In this document: in pieces, positions 1-8,097 of the stretch | Layout: the number at the start of each line of letters is the position of its first letter | Position numbering within the stretch: position 1 is the stretch's first letter | Source: UBA11136 sp964482135 | GTDB taxonomy: Bacteria > Pseudomonadota > Alphaproteobacteria > UBA11136 | NCBI GenBank assembly: GCA_964482135.1 | Contig: CAYZWF010000004.1 | Coordinates: forward strand, 8,728 to 72,727 | Direction of reading: 5' to 3' | Length of the DNA: 64,000 nt | Made by a program: the position numbers and the translations under genes | Notes under the pieces: generated by a model | Database searches by the model: none | Told to the model about the DNA's origin: nothing | Seen by the model: only the letters and a program-made list of their open reading frames with translations

Positions 1-414
1 GAGACTGAAATGGCGGCCGATCCCGATCGCCTGGCCCAGGTGTTTGCAAATCTCATTTCCAATGCCGCCAAGTTCTCGCCCAAGGGTGGCGAGGTGATTC
101 TCTCCGCCGTCAGTACCGATGACGGGGTGCGGATCAGCGTCTCCGACAGCGGGCCGGGTATTCCAGAGGAATTCAAACAAAGAATGTTCCAGAAATTTGC
201 CCAGGCCGACGGTTCCGACACGCGAGCCAAGGGAGGCACCGGGCTGGGCTTAAGCATCTGCAAGGCGATCCTGGACAGGCTGGACGGAACCATCGGTTTC
301 AAGACCAAGGAAGGCAAGGGAACCACCTTTTATTTCGAGTTGCCCCTGTGGAGAGGGGATAAAAAATCGGCGGCGTTTTCTGCCGGCGTCCACGACGAAG
401 GAATTCCGGAATGA
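1..414 (+). CDS. Sensor histidine kinase, C-terminal ATPase part (5' end outside window)
   Basis: The reading frame is open from the first base, so this is the 3' end of a longer gene. What remains is the HATPase_c domain: an N box (NLISNAAKFSPKG), a G1 box (DSGPGIP) and a G2 box (GGTGLGLSI), followed by the usual final strand ending FYFELP. It would bind ATP and phosphorylate a histidine in the missing DHp domain. The last four bases overlap the start of a response regulator, so the two are probably translationally coupled partners. The sensory input cannot be seen. Confidence 0.9.
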   Translation, partial: ETEMAADPDRLAQVFANLISNAAKFSPKGGEVILSAVSTDDGVRISVSDSGPGIPEEFKQRMFQKFAQADGSDTRAKGGTGLGLSICKAILDRLDGTIGFKTKEGKGTTFYFELPLWRGDKKSAAFSAGVHDEGIPE

Positions 415-800
415 ACGAATCACTGACGCGCATTCTCTACGTAGAGGACGAACCCGATATCCAGGCCGTGGCCAGACTTGCCCTGGAGGCCGTGGGCGGA
501 TTTACCGTGGAGGTATGTTCGTCCGGGGCCGAGGCCCTGGAAAAGGCGCCCGGATTTGCTCCGGATCTACTTCTCCTCGACGTGATGATGCCGGAAATGG
601 ACGGGCCGTGCACTCTGTCGGCGCTGCGTACGATTTCCGGTCTGGAGAAAACGCCGGCGGTTTTCGTAACCGCCAAGGTGCAGGCCGAGGAAGTGGCCAA
701 CTTAAAGGCGCTGGGTGCGCTGGATGTGATCGCCAAGCCCTTCGATCCCATGAGCCTTGCGGCGCAGATTACTGAAATCTGGGAAGGACGGAATGGCTGA
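411..800 (+). CDS. Single-domain response regulator (receiver only)
   Basis: This 129-residue protein is a complete CheY-like receiver with no output domain. The acidic pair is E12-D13, the phosphoacceptor is D57 in LLLLDVMMPE, the switch threonine is T87 and the conserved lysine is K109 in AKPFD. It overlaps the upstream kinase by 4 bp and the downstream Hpt gene by 8 bp. A kinase, a lone receiver and an Hpt-containing cyclase in a row suggest a multistep phosphorelay. The lone receiver could be a phosphate shuttle or sink, or could act through protein binding; the sequence does not decide this. Confidence 0.9.
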   Translation: MNESLTRILYVEDEPDIQAVARLALEAVGGFTVEVCSSGAEALEKAPGFAPDLLLLDVMMPEMDGPCTLSALRTISGLEKTPAVFVTAKVQAEEVANLKALGALDVIAKPFDPMSLAAQITEIWEGRNG

Positions 801-1245
801 TCAGGCTTCTATGGAGGAACAGATGGCGGTTTTGCGCCGCCAGTATGTGGAGGTTTTTCCGGGAAAGATCCACGACATCGAGGAATGCTGGAATTGCATG
901 AACGATAGCGACTCAGCCGCCACGGACCAGGTGGACTGGGCCCTCGAAGACATGTCTTCGCTGCGTCTGATGGTGCATAGCCTGGCCGGTTCCGGCGCCA
1001 CCTTCGGCTTCACGGAAATAAGCGAAAAAGCACGGGCGGCGGAAAATGCCCTCACCCCTCTGATCGAGGAAGATGTGGCGCCCAGCCCTGAAATCCGGAG
1101 TGAAATCGAAGGTCATCTTTCGGCGCTGGCCGGCGGTTCTCTCGATCTTGACGAAGAAACAACTGTGCCAGACGCTTCCCCGGTTGAGGAGGTGCCGGGG
1201 GGGCCGGCTTCTCTATCTGGTGACGGAGGACTCCGGAGATCGTGA
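793..1245 (+). CDS. Hpt phosphotransfer domain, N-terminal part of a frameshifted regulator
   Basis: The start is the ATG at 793, which overlaps the receiver stop by 8 bp; an in-frame start at 757 lies inside the previous gene. The product has an Hpt four-helix bundle with the phosphoaccepting histidine in MVHSLAGSGATFGF. After about residue 135 the frame runs past a run of seven G (1197-1203) into unlikely sequence and stops at 1245. The next frame continues immediately with a receiver-like domain. Removing one G would join Hpt to receiver-receiver-GGDEF in one polypeptide. I therefore read this as the first part of one gene, split either by a sequencing error or by a true mutation. Confidence 0.75.
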   Translation: MADQASMEEQMAVLRRQYVEVFPGKIHDIEECWNCMNDSDSAATDQVDWALEDMSSLRLMVHSLAGSGATFGFTEISEKARAAENALTPLIEEDVAPSPEIRSEIEGHLSALAGGSLDLDEETTVPDASPVEEVPGGPASLSGDGGLRRS

Positions 1246-2446
1246 AAATATTATCGAGCAGAGCCGGCATTTTGGTTATGACGTGGAAGTCTTCCCCTCT
1301 CTTGCCGAGGCTTACGAATCGGCCTTGAAAACTTGTCCGGCGGCGCTGGTGGTGGACCTGACCGCCGTGGTGGGCAAGGATTCCGTCCCTTTCCCCGACG
1401 CGCTGAGGCAAAGGCACATTCCCCTGATGGCGGTTGCCGGGGACGGCACCATGGAGAACCGGTTGCTGGCGGTGCGGGGCGGCGCCAGCGCCTATTTTCT
1501 TGCGCCTTTGAATTTTGGGAGTTTCGTCCGCAAGCTCGAGGAACTGACCGCATCCCCGGAAGAACATGAGCCGTTCCGGGTGCTTGTGGTGGATGACGAG
1601 GAACATCTCGCCCGTCATTACGCCCTGATTCTCGAACAGGCCGGGATGACCGCGCGCGCCATTCATGACCCCCTGCTTATTATGGAATCGCTTCATGACA
1701 TGGAGCCCAAGCTGGTTCTCATGGATCTCTATATGCCCGGTTGTACCGGCTATGAACTGGCCCAGGTATTGCGCCAGCGGGAGTCGCTGGCGGGCGTTCC
1801 CATCGTTTTTCTTTCCAGCGAATCGCGGCCGGAAAAGCGGCAAAAGGCCATGGGCCTGGGCGGCGATGATTTTCTCACCAAGCCCGTGGACGGGACACAT
1901 CTGGTGTCCGCGGTGTCGAGCCGCATCGCCCGCGCCAGGGTCATGCGTGGTTTCATGGTGCGGGACAGCCTGACCGGACTCTACAATCACACCCGCATCA
2001 AGGAACAGCTTGAAACCGAGGTCTTCCGTTCACAGCGGCAAAAGACATCTCTTTCCTTCGCCATGGTGGACCTCGATCACTTCAAGTCGGTCAACGACAC
2101 ATACGGCCACCAAATGGGGGATCATGTGATCCTGTCCCTGTCACAGATGCTTGAACAGCGGTTGCGCAGGTCCGATACCTGTGGGCGTTACGGCGACGAG
2201 GAATTCGCCGTCATTCTCCCCGATACCGACGGCGAGGCGGCGAAGGGGGTTCTTGAGGGGATTCGCGAGGATTTCGCCGGGATTGCCCTTGCCGCCGGGG
2301 AAGCCGCCTTCTCCGTCACCTTCAGCTGCGGCATCGCCACCTTCTGCGAAGATGACAGCGCCAACGATCTTGTGGAACGGGCCGATAAGGCTCTCTACGA
2401 GGCCAAGGAGGCAGGACGCAACCAGGTGCTTCTTTCCGGGTCCTAG
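1073..2446 (+). CDS. Receiver-receiver-GGDEF diguanylate cyclase (C-terminal part of the split Hpt hybrid)
   Basis: The plausible protein begins near 1205 (LLYLVTEDSGD); the first ~44 codons of the open frame are an out-of-frame reading of the Hpt gene. It holds a degenerate receiver-like domain, then a canonical receiver (VVDDEE, phosphoacceptor in LVLMDLYMPG, K in TKPVD), then a GGDEF domain introduced by MVRDSLTGLYN. The signature reads GDEEF, with Asp where GG[DE]EF has its second glycine. A product-inhibition I-site, RRSD, sits five residues before it. The layout resembles PleD, so phosphorylation would control c-di-GMP synthesis, but activity of the altered signature is uncertain. The stop overlaps the convergent zapE stop. 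Confidence 0.8.
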   Translation: MWRPALKSGVKSKVIFRRWPAVLSILTKKQLCQTLPRLRRCRGGRLLYLVTEDSGDRENIIEQSRHFGYDVEVFPSLAEAYESALKTCPAALVVDLTAVVGKDSVPFPDALRQRHIPLMAVAGDGTMENRLLAVRGGASAYFLAPLNFGSFVRKLEELTASPEEHEPFRVLVVDDEEHLARHYALILEQAGMTARAIHDPLLIMESLHDMEPKLVLMDLYMPGCTGYELAQVLRQRESLAGVPIVFLSSESRPEKRQKAMGLGGDDFLTKPVDGTHLVSAVSSRIARARVMRGFMVRDSLTGLYNHTRIKEQLETEVFRSQRQKTSLSFAMVDLDHFKSVNDTYGHQMGDHVILSLSQMLEQRLRRSDTCGRYGDEEFAVILPDTDGEAAKGVLEGIREDFAGIALAAGEAAFSVTFSCGIATFCEDDSANDLVERADKALYEAKEAGRNQVLLSGS

Positions 2447-3579
2447 CCCGTCTCCTCTCCCGTCTTCTTTCCCGTCTCTGTGGCCAGCGTCAGGTGCGGC
2501 GTTTCGCGATAGGTCCGTGACTGCATCTCCATCAGGCGCGAAACGGTGCGGGCGAATTCAAAACTGCCATCGCCTTTTTCATAGAGGTCCTGCGGCGGCG
2601 TCTCGGCCGAGCACACCAGATTGACCGTATGTTCATACAGGGAATCCACAAGAACGGTGAAACGGTGCGCCTGATTACGCATGTCGGGATTCATGTGCGG
2701 AATATCGGAAAGGACCAGGGTGTGAAAGGTCTCCGCCAGGGCCAGGTAATCGGCGGCGCCCAGAGGCTGTTCGCATAAATCCGCGAATGACAGGCGGGCC
2801 ACGCCGCACGCCGCCGGCACCTTCATCTCGCGTCCCTTTACCTTCAGGGTGGTGACGCGCGCCTTGGCGCCTTTCGTCAGCGCGTCAAAGTCACTGTCCA
2901 GGGCCTTGCTTGCGGCTTTGTCCAGCGGCGTGTGATAGACCGTATCGGCGTCTTCCTGGCCCAACAGGCGGTAATCGGTGTCGCTGTCCAGCGTCACCAC
3001 GTCCAGATGCTCTTTGAGATGATCGATAAAGGGAAGGAAGCGCTCGCGCTGAAGGCCGTCCTTGTAAAGGTCGTCGGGGGGGCGGTTGGAGGTGGCCACC
3101 ACCACCACGCCGAGGTCGAAAAGGGCGGTGAAGAAGCGGTCCAGAATCATGGCGTCGGCGATATTGGTGACCTGGAATTCATCGAAACACAGCAGCCATG
3201 TTTTTTTCGCGATCTCCCGGGCGATGGCGGGGATGGGGTCGCGGGCGGATTTTTTGGCGTGGAAGCGGGCGTGGATGTCCTGCATGAAGGCATTGAAATG
3301 GACCCGTTCCTTGGCCCGCACCGGGGCCAGGGCGAAGAACATGTCCATCAGCATGGACTTGCCCCGTCCCACGCCGCCCCAGATATAGATGCCCCTGGGC
3401 ACCACGATGCGCCGCCCCGGACGGCGCTGCCAGAACCTTTTGTTGAAGGCCGGGCGGTATTCCTTGAGATGCTCGTAAAGGTGCTGAAGCCGTTCCGCCA
3501 CCCGCTGTTGCACAGGATCGGGGTCCAGCGCACCGGATTCATAAACCGCGGCGAGAGTATAAAGAAGGTCCTTCTTCAT
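2443..3579 (-). CDS. zapE: Cell division ATPase ZapE (AFG1 family)
   Basis: The 378-residue protein has the AFG1/ZapE layout: a Walker A loop GGVGRGKS at residues 68-75 and a Walker B FDEF at 132-135, followed by an arginine-containing SNRPPDDLY segment. ZapE associates with the Z-ring and the family is known as a P-loop AAA ATPase. It lies directly downstream of sdhCDAB on the same strand, an arrangement common in alphaproteobacteria. The last codons (TETGKKTGEETG) are encoded by three 12-bp tandem units and look like an expansion outside the conserved fold. It converges on the GGDEF gene with a 4-bp overlap. Confidence 0.93.
   Translation of the reverse strand: MKKDLLYTLAAVYESGALDPDPVQQRVAERLQHLYEHLKEYRPAFNKRFWQRRPGRRIVVPRGIYIWGGVGRGKSMLMDMFFALAPVRAKERVHFNAFMQDIHARFHAKKSARDPIPAIAREIAKKTWLLCFDEFQVTNIADAMILDRFFTALFDLGVVVVATSNRPPDDLYKDGLQRERFLPFIDHLKEHLDVVTLDSDTDYRLLGQEDADTVYHTPLDKAASKALDSDFDALTKGAKARVTTLKVKGREMKVPAACGVARLSFADLCEQPLGAADYLALAETFHTLVLSDIPHMNPDMRNQAHRFTVLVDSLYEHTVNLVCSAETPPQDLYEKGDGSFEFARTVSRLMEMQSRTYRETPHLTLATETGKKTGEETG
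2447..2482. repeat. Three 12-bp tandem units in the last zapE codons
   Basis: Units 2447-2458, 2459-2470 and 2471-2482 each begin CCCGTCT and differ at few positions. They encode the TG-rich end of ZapE (TETG-KKTG-EETG) right before its stop codon. Confidence 0.8.
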
Positions 3580-3619
3580 CGGGCTTTCAGGGGTGTTCGG
3601 TAATTTTTTTCCCCCGCCA

Positions 3620-4399
3620 TCAGGCGCGTTCGAGAAGCAGTTTCTTGATCTCGGCGATGGCGCGGGCGGGGTTGAGATTCTTGGGACAGGTCTTGGTGCA
3701 ATTCATGATGGTGTGACAGCGATAGAGCTTGAAAACGTCGTCGAGCTGGTCGAGCCGCTTTTCACGGGCCTGGTCGCGGCTGTCGGCGATCCAGCGATAC
3801 GCCTGCAACAGGATGGCGGGGCCCAAGAACCTGTCGCTGTTCCACCAATAACTGGGACAGGCGGTGGAGCACGACGCGCACAACACACATTCATACAATC
3901 CGTCCAACTGCGCCCGCTGCTCTGGCGATTGCAGCCGTTCGCTGTCCGCCGCCGGGGTGTCGCTGGCCTGCAGCCAAGGCTGGATCGAGGCGTATTGCTC
4001 ATAGACTCCGCTTAAGTCGGGCACCAGGTCCTTGACCACCGGCATATGGGGCAGGGGATGGACCTTGACCTCGCCCTTGACCTCGGAAATGGGCTTCAAA
4101 CAGGCCAGGGTATTGGTGCCGTCGATATTCATGGCGCAGGAACCGCAGATGCCCTCGCGGCAGGAGCGGCGAAAGGTGAGCGTGCTGTCTGCCTTGTCCT
4201 TGATGGTGATCAGGGCATCGAGAACCATGGGGCCGCAATCGTCGAGGTTGATTTCATAGCTGTCGAGGCGCGGGTTGTCGCCGCTGTTGGGTTCCCAGCG
4301 ATAGATGTGGAAGGTCTTGGTGTTGGTGGCCGTGCGTGACGCGGGATAGGTCTTGCCCGGCTTTACCCTGGAATTGGGCGGCAGCATGAATTCTACCAT
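3620..4399 (-). CDS. sdhB: Succinate dehydrogenase iron-sulfur subunit
   Basis: The 259-residue SdhB carries all three cluster motifs: C80, C85, C88 and C100 for the [2Fe-2S] centre, and C171/C174/C177/C181 plus C228/C234/C238 for the [4Fe-4S] and [3Fe-4S] centres. It passes electrons from the FAD of SdhA to ubiquinone at the membrane anchor. It is the last gene of sdhCDAB, 68 bp after sdhA. An alternative start is Met5; the difference is only four residues. The length is normal for the family. Confidence 0.97.
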   Translation of the reverse strand: MVEFMLPPNSRVKPGKTYPASRTATNTKTFHIYRWEPNSGDNPRLDSYEINLDDCGPMVLDALITIKDKADSTLTFRRSCREGICGSCAMNIDGTNTLACLKPISEVKGEVKVHPLPHMPVVKDLVPDLSGVYEQYASIQPWLQASDTPAADSERLQSPEQRAQLDGLYECVLCASCSTACPSYWWNSDRFLGPAILLQAYRWIADSRDQAREKRLDQLDDVFKLYRCHTIMNCTKTCPKNLNPARAIAEIKKLLLERA

Positions 4400-4467
4400 G
4401 TGGCGGTTTCCCCCGTTGCGGCCCTGTGGCCAGCTTGCCCGTATATGGTCATGCCCGTCTCGCGATC

Positions 4468-6252
4468 CTAATAGACTCTGGCCTTGGGCGGAATACTCTC
4501 CACGCCTTCCGCTTTGGGGTCGAGACAGACCGGGCGGAAACCGGTGCTGACTTTGCCCTTGGCGTCGAGCCAGGCGAGCGAATGTTTCATCCAGTTATCA
4601 TCGTCGCGCTCGGGGTAATCCTCGCGGGCGTGGGCGCCGCGGCTTTCGGTGCGGTTGAAGGCACAGGTCAGACTCACCTGCGCCTGTTCCAGAAGATTGT
4701 CGAATTCCAGGGCCTCCACCAGGTCGCTGTTCCACACCAGCGAGCGGTCGTGAATGGCGAGATCGCCGCGCTGTCGCCAGATATGTTCGAGCTTGGCCAG
4801 GCCATCGGTCATCAGCGAACCGCTGCGGAAGACCGGGGCGAAGGTCTGCATACAGTGTTGCAACTCGAGCCTCAGCTCCGCCGTGGAGGTGCCGCCGCTG
4901 GCGTTGCGGGCCTTGTCGAGGCGGGCCAGCGCCGTCTCCCCGGAATCCTTGGGCAGGGGTTTCGGGGCGGCTCCGGGATCGATAATCTCGGCGCAACGCA
5001 GGGCCGCGGCGCGTCCGAACACCACGAGATCAAGCAGCGAATTGGAACCCAGCCGGTTGGCGCCGTGCACCGAGACACAGGCCGCCTCGCCAATGGACAT
5101 GAGGCCGGGCGCCACGGCGCCGGGGTCGGTCTCGGTGGGGGCGATGACCTCGCCGTGAATATTGGTGGGAATGCCGCCCATGTTGTAATGCACCGTGGGC
5201 TGGACGGGGATGGGTTCGCGGGTCAAGTCCACATCGGCGAAGATTTTCGCCGATTCGGAAATTCCCGGCAGGCGTTCATGCAGCACCGCCGGGTCGATAT
5301 GGCTGAGATTGAGGTGAACATGGTCCTTCTTGGGGCCACAGCCGCGTCCTTCCTGAAGCTCCATGGTCATGGAACGGCTGACCACATCGCGTGAAGCCAG
5401 ATCCTTGGCATGGGGCGCATAGCGTTCCATGAAGCGCTCGCCCTGCGCATTGGTGAGGAATCCGCCCTCGCCGCGCGCGCCCTCGGTGATAAGTACGCCG
5501 ACGCCATAGATTCCGGTGGGATGAAACTGGGTGAATTCCATGTCCTGCAACGGCAGCCCGGCGCGCAACACCATGCCGCCGCCGTCGCCGGTACAGGTAT
5601 GGGCCGAGGTGCATGAAAAATAGGTGCGGCCGTATCCGCCGGTGGCCAGCACCACCATTTTGGCGGTGAAACGGTGGATGGTGCCGTCATCGAGGTTCCA
5701 GGTCATGACTCCGCGACAGGCTCCGCTGTCGTCCATGATCAGGTCGAAGGCGAAGAACTCGACGAAGAATTCGGCCTCGTGGCGCAGCGATTGCTGATAC
5801 AGGGTGTGGAGAATGGCGTGGCCGGTGCGGTCGGCGGCGGCGCAGGTGCGCTGTGCCGTGCCTTCGCCGAAATGGGTGGTCATGCCGCCGAAGGGACGTT
5901 GGTAAATTTTGCCCTCGGGGGTGCGCGAAAAGGGCACCCCCAGATGCTCGAGTTCGATTATCGCCTGCGGCGCCTCGCGGCACATATAGGCGATGGCGTC
6001 CTGGTCGCCGAGCCAGTCGGAGCCCTTGACCGTGTCGTACATATGCCAGCGCCAGTCGTCCTCGCCCATATTACCCAGAGCGGCGCTGATCCCGCCCTGG
6101 GCGGCTACGGTATGGCTGCGGGTGGGGAAGACCTTGGTGACGCAGGCGGTTTTCAGCCCGGCGGCGGCCATGCCAAAAGTAGCGCGCAGGCCCGCCCCGC
6201 CGGCGCCGACAATAACCACGTCATAGTTGTGATCGATAATTTCGTAGGACAT
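4468..6252 (-). CDS. sdhA: Succinate dehydrogenase flavoprotein subunit
   Basis: The start chosen at 6252 gives MSYEIIDHNYD, matching the usual SdhA beginning; an upstream in-frame start at 6315 would run into sdhD. The 594-residue protein has the dinucleotide fold GAGGAGLRA near residue 16, the SHTVAAQGG segment whose histidine carries covalent FAD, and the substrate-capping region around HPTGIYG. It oxidises succinate to fumarate in the TCA cycle. It follows sdhD by 5 bp and is followed by sdhB. Confidence 0.97.
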   Translation of the reverse strand: MSYEIIDHNYDVVIVGAGGAGLRATFGMAAAGLKTACVTKVFPTRSHTVAAQGGISAALGNMGEDDWRWHMYDTVKGSDWLGDQDAIAYMCREAPQAIIELEHLGVPFSRTPEGKIYQRPFGGMTTHFGEGTAQRTCAAADRTGHAILHTLYQQSLRHEAEFFVEFFAFDLIMDDSGACRGVMTWNLDDGTIHRFTAKMVVLATGGYGRTYFSCTSAHTCTGDGGGMVLRAGLPLQDMEFTQFHPTGIYGVGVLITEGARGEGGFLTNAQGERFMERYAPHAKDLASRDVVSRSMTMELQEGRGCGPKKDHVHLNLSHIDPAVLHERLPGISESAKIFADVDLTREPIPVQPTVHYNMGGIPTNIHGEVIAPTETDPGAVAPGLMSIGEAACVSVHGANRLGSNSLLDLVVFGRAAALRCAEIIDPGAAPKPLPKDSGETALARLDKARNASGGTSTAELRLELQHCMQTFAPVFRSGSLMTDGLAKLEHIWRQRGDLAIHDRSLVWNSDLVEALEFDNLLEQAQVSLTCAFNRTESRGAHAREDYPERDDDNWMKHSLAWLDAKGKVSTGFRPVCLDPKAEGVESIPPKARVY

Positions 6253-6257
6253 ACCCG

Positions 6258-6638
6258 CTATCCCCGGCCGTCGAGATAGATGACCAGGATCGACAGCCAC
6301 GCCGCCACGGTGCAAAGGATACAGCCGATCCGGATAGAGACCGTTGCGGCCCGGTTGCGTGCGGGACTGTGAACATAGTCGTCAACCACCACCTCGAGTC
6401 CGAGTTGAATGTGGCGGAACAGGGCGGCCATGAAAATGGCCAGAAACAGGGATGTCACCGGCGAGGCGATCCACTGCCGCACCAGGACCAGCCCGGCCCC
6501 CGAAAGGGTGACGAAAGAGGCCGTGAACCACAGCGCCAGAGGCACCAGAAGAATGGCGGTAAGGCGCTGTCCCCACCAGTGGGAAACGCCGCTCTGCGCT
6601 GCCCCGCCCTGTCGGTTGTTGGTCCCGGCGTCGTTCAT
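6258..6638 (-). CDS. sdhD: Succinate dehydrogenase membrane anchor subunit
   Basis: The 126-residue protein has three predicted membrane helices (about residues 28-50, 55-78 and 100-122). The motif RHIQLGLEVVVDDYVH between helices 2 and 3 is the heme- and quinone-proximal signature of SdhD. The N-terminus contains SHWWGQRLTAILLVPL, typical of alphaproteobacterial SdhD. It overlaps the sdhC stop by 4 bp (ATGA), so the two anchors are probably translated together. Confidence 0.95.
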   Translation of the reverse strand: MNDAGTNNRQGGAAQSGVSHWWGQRLTAILLVPLALWFTASFVTLSGAGLVLVRQWIASPVTSLFLAIFMAALFRHIQLGLEVVVDDYVHSPARNRAATVSIRIGCILCTVAAWLSILVIYLDGRG

Positions 6639-7033
6639 GGCAGGACTCCGCTCACCGAATAGGCGAAAAGCCAGGTCGCCAGCGTCAAGCCCGCCGCTCC
6701 CGCCACCACCAGCCAGCCGCTAAGGGCGGCAGTGCCCAGCTCGAAACCGTATCCCAGGTCCCAGGCCAGGTGCCGGATACCGTTGCACAGGTGATAGAAC
6801 AGGGCGAAGGTCCAGCCCAACAACAGCACTTGTCCCAGCCATGACCCCCAGAAGGCGCGCGTGGTCGCGAAGATCTCGGGCCCCATCGCGGCGGCGGCCA
6901 GCCACCACACCAGTAACGGCGCGCCCATGGCCAGCGCCACACCGGTAATGCGGTGCAGGATGGAAAGCACCGACGTGATCTGCGGCCGATAGACCTGCAG
7001 ATGCGGGGACAGGGGGCGGTTGCTGGTGGCCAT
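6635..7033 (-). CDS. sdhC: Succinate dehydrogenase cytochrome b556 subunit
   Basis: The start at 7033 gives MATSNRPLSPHLQVYRPQ, the classic SdhC opening; the longer open frame through the N gap is an artefact. At 132 residues it has three membrane helices and the conserved HRITG and YHLCNGIRHLAWD motifs, the latter with the heme-ligating histidine. It is the first gene of the operon. Its start codon is preceded immediately by an array of ~11-bp repeats whose units (AGAGAAA) form the only visible ribosome-binding sequence. Confidence 0.95.
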   Translation of the reverse strand: MATSNRPLSPHLQVYRPQITSVLSILHRITGVALAMGAPLLVWWLAAAAMGPEIFATTRAFWGSWLGQVLLLGWTFALFYHLCNGIRHLAWDLGYGFELGTAALSGWLVVAGAAGLTLATWLFAYSVSGVLP

Positions 7034-7035
7034 GG

Positions 7036-7224
7036 TTTCTCTGTGATTTCTCTGTAGTTTCTCTACGGGGTTTCTCTGTGGGTTCTCTGTGGGTTCTNNN
7101 NNNNNNNNNNNNNNNNNNNNNNNNNNNNNNNNNNNNNNNNNNNNNNNNNNNNNNNNNNNNNNNNNNNNNNNNNNNNNNNNNNNNNNNNNNNNNNNNNTTC
7201 TCTGTGGGTTCTCTGTGGGTTCTG
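7036..7224. repeat. ~11-bp tandem repeat array in the sdhC leader, broken by the assembly gap
   Basis: On the + strand the units are TTTCTCTGTGA (7036), TTTCTCTGTAG (7047), a 13-bp variant (7058), TTTCTCTGTGGG (7071) and TTCTCTGTGGG (7083). The array continues after the Ns at 7198-7223. On the sdhC strand every unit presents AGAGAA, a weak Shine-Dalgarno-like sequence, the last one just before the ATG. The real copy number is unknown because the gap lies inside the array. Confidence 0.85.
7098..7197. other. Assembly gap (100 N)
   Basis: Exactly 100 N, a conventional placeholder for a gap of unknown length. Both edges lie inside the same 11-bp repeat, so repeat collapse or a failed extension is the probable cause. 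Nothing can be said about the missing bases. Confidence 0.98.
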
Positions 7225-7295
7225 TGGGCGGGAATTGCCGGACGGCAACCACTAATTGAGGCCCGGAAAGGGCCCGGCGCCAATCACGGGCGCTG

Positions 7296-7325
7296 ATTGT
7301 GAGGCACGCGCCGGGGCGCAGTCAA
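7296..7325 (-). promoter_or_regulatory. Candidate sdhCDAB promoter
   Basis: On the - strand, TTGACT (7325-7320) and CACAAT (7301-7296) are separated by 18 bp, matching sigma-70 boxes at 5/6 and 4/6 positions. It would give a leader of at least 250 nt running through the repeat array. It is the best candidate I see, not an established start. Confidence 0.35.
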
Positions 7326-7553
7326 TCCTGAACCGCTCTGGATTGTGGACTCGGGCCCATCAACCCGGATGGCTCATTTTCCCGCATAATTCATGGGGTT
7401 AATCGCGGCAAGGGCCGCAATCCGCCCCGCAATGGCTGGGCGGTGGTCCGGTGATGACTGGGTGATGGCCCCGTGGTGACCGGGCGGTGGATATCCGCCG
7501 CAGTACAATAACCATGGAGGCCTGCAAACAGGCATTATTTCATCGTGTTTTAT

Positions 7554-7631
7554 TGTGTATTATCAGTGCACAAGAATAAACCTGTGGATAACTTGTTGAT
7601 AAAATGTGTGCTTCTATACTTTTTACTCACA
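7554..7631. promoter_or_regulatory. AT-rich cluster of DnaA-box-like sites (possible origin or DnaA-regulated region)
   Basis: Four 9-mers resemble the DnaA box TTATNCACA. TGTGGATAA at 7583-7591 is a perfect consensus box on the - strand. TGTGTATTA (7554-7562), TGTTGATAA (7594-7602) and TTACTCACA (7623-7631) each differ by one base. Directly downstream is an AT-rich run with ATTATTATTG at 7654-7663. Against an origin, the highly expressed genes on the right side (rplS, rpsP, ffh) would be transcribed toward it. Confidence 0.35.
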
Positions 7632-8097
7632 AGAAATTTGATGATTACTTCATATTATTATTGATTTGGGACTCGGATTTCGACTTATACTCTACGCGGC
7701 GCATGAAAGTTCCGGCATGTTTTCCAAGTTTTGGCTGCTGCCCGGTAAAGCGGTCTACAGTTGAAACAGGGAAATGTTCCGGAATTGGGTTTGCCGGGAA
7801 ACCGCAGGCCCGATCGTCATGACGATTGTTTTCCCCTATGTGTGATGCATGGGGGAATTCGGTCGCCAGGGGGGGAGGTCCCCCCGGCTTTCAGGTGGAT
7901 GACACCAGAAGCGGGGGAAAGGTCTTCCTTATACGGGCAGATATCCAGATGCCGGGTTTTCGGATTCGGTATTGGGATGGTCGCCCATTTAGACCGCGGG
8001 GCGTGTACATCTGGGGCGCACAAACCGCATCAAGGTTTGAATGGGTGGTCGGGTTGCCCGTTTCTTTCATTCGCCACGGGGCCTTCACGGGCTCTAC

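Noticed and set aside
1052..1990. 312-codon open frame on the - strand over the receiver-GGDEF gene
   Set aside because: Shadow frame opposite a gene with clear receiver and GGDEF motifs.
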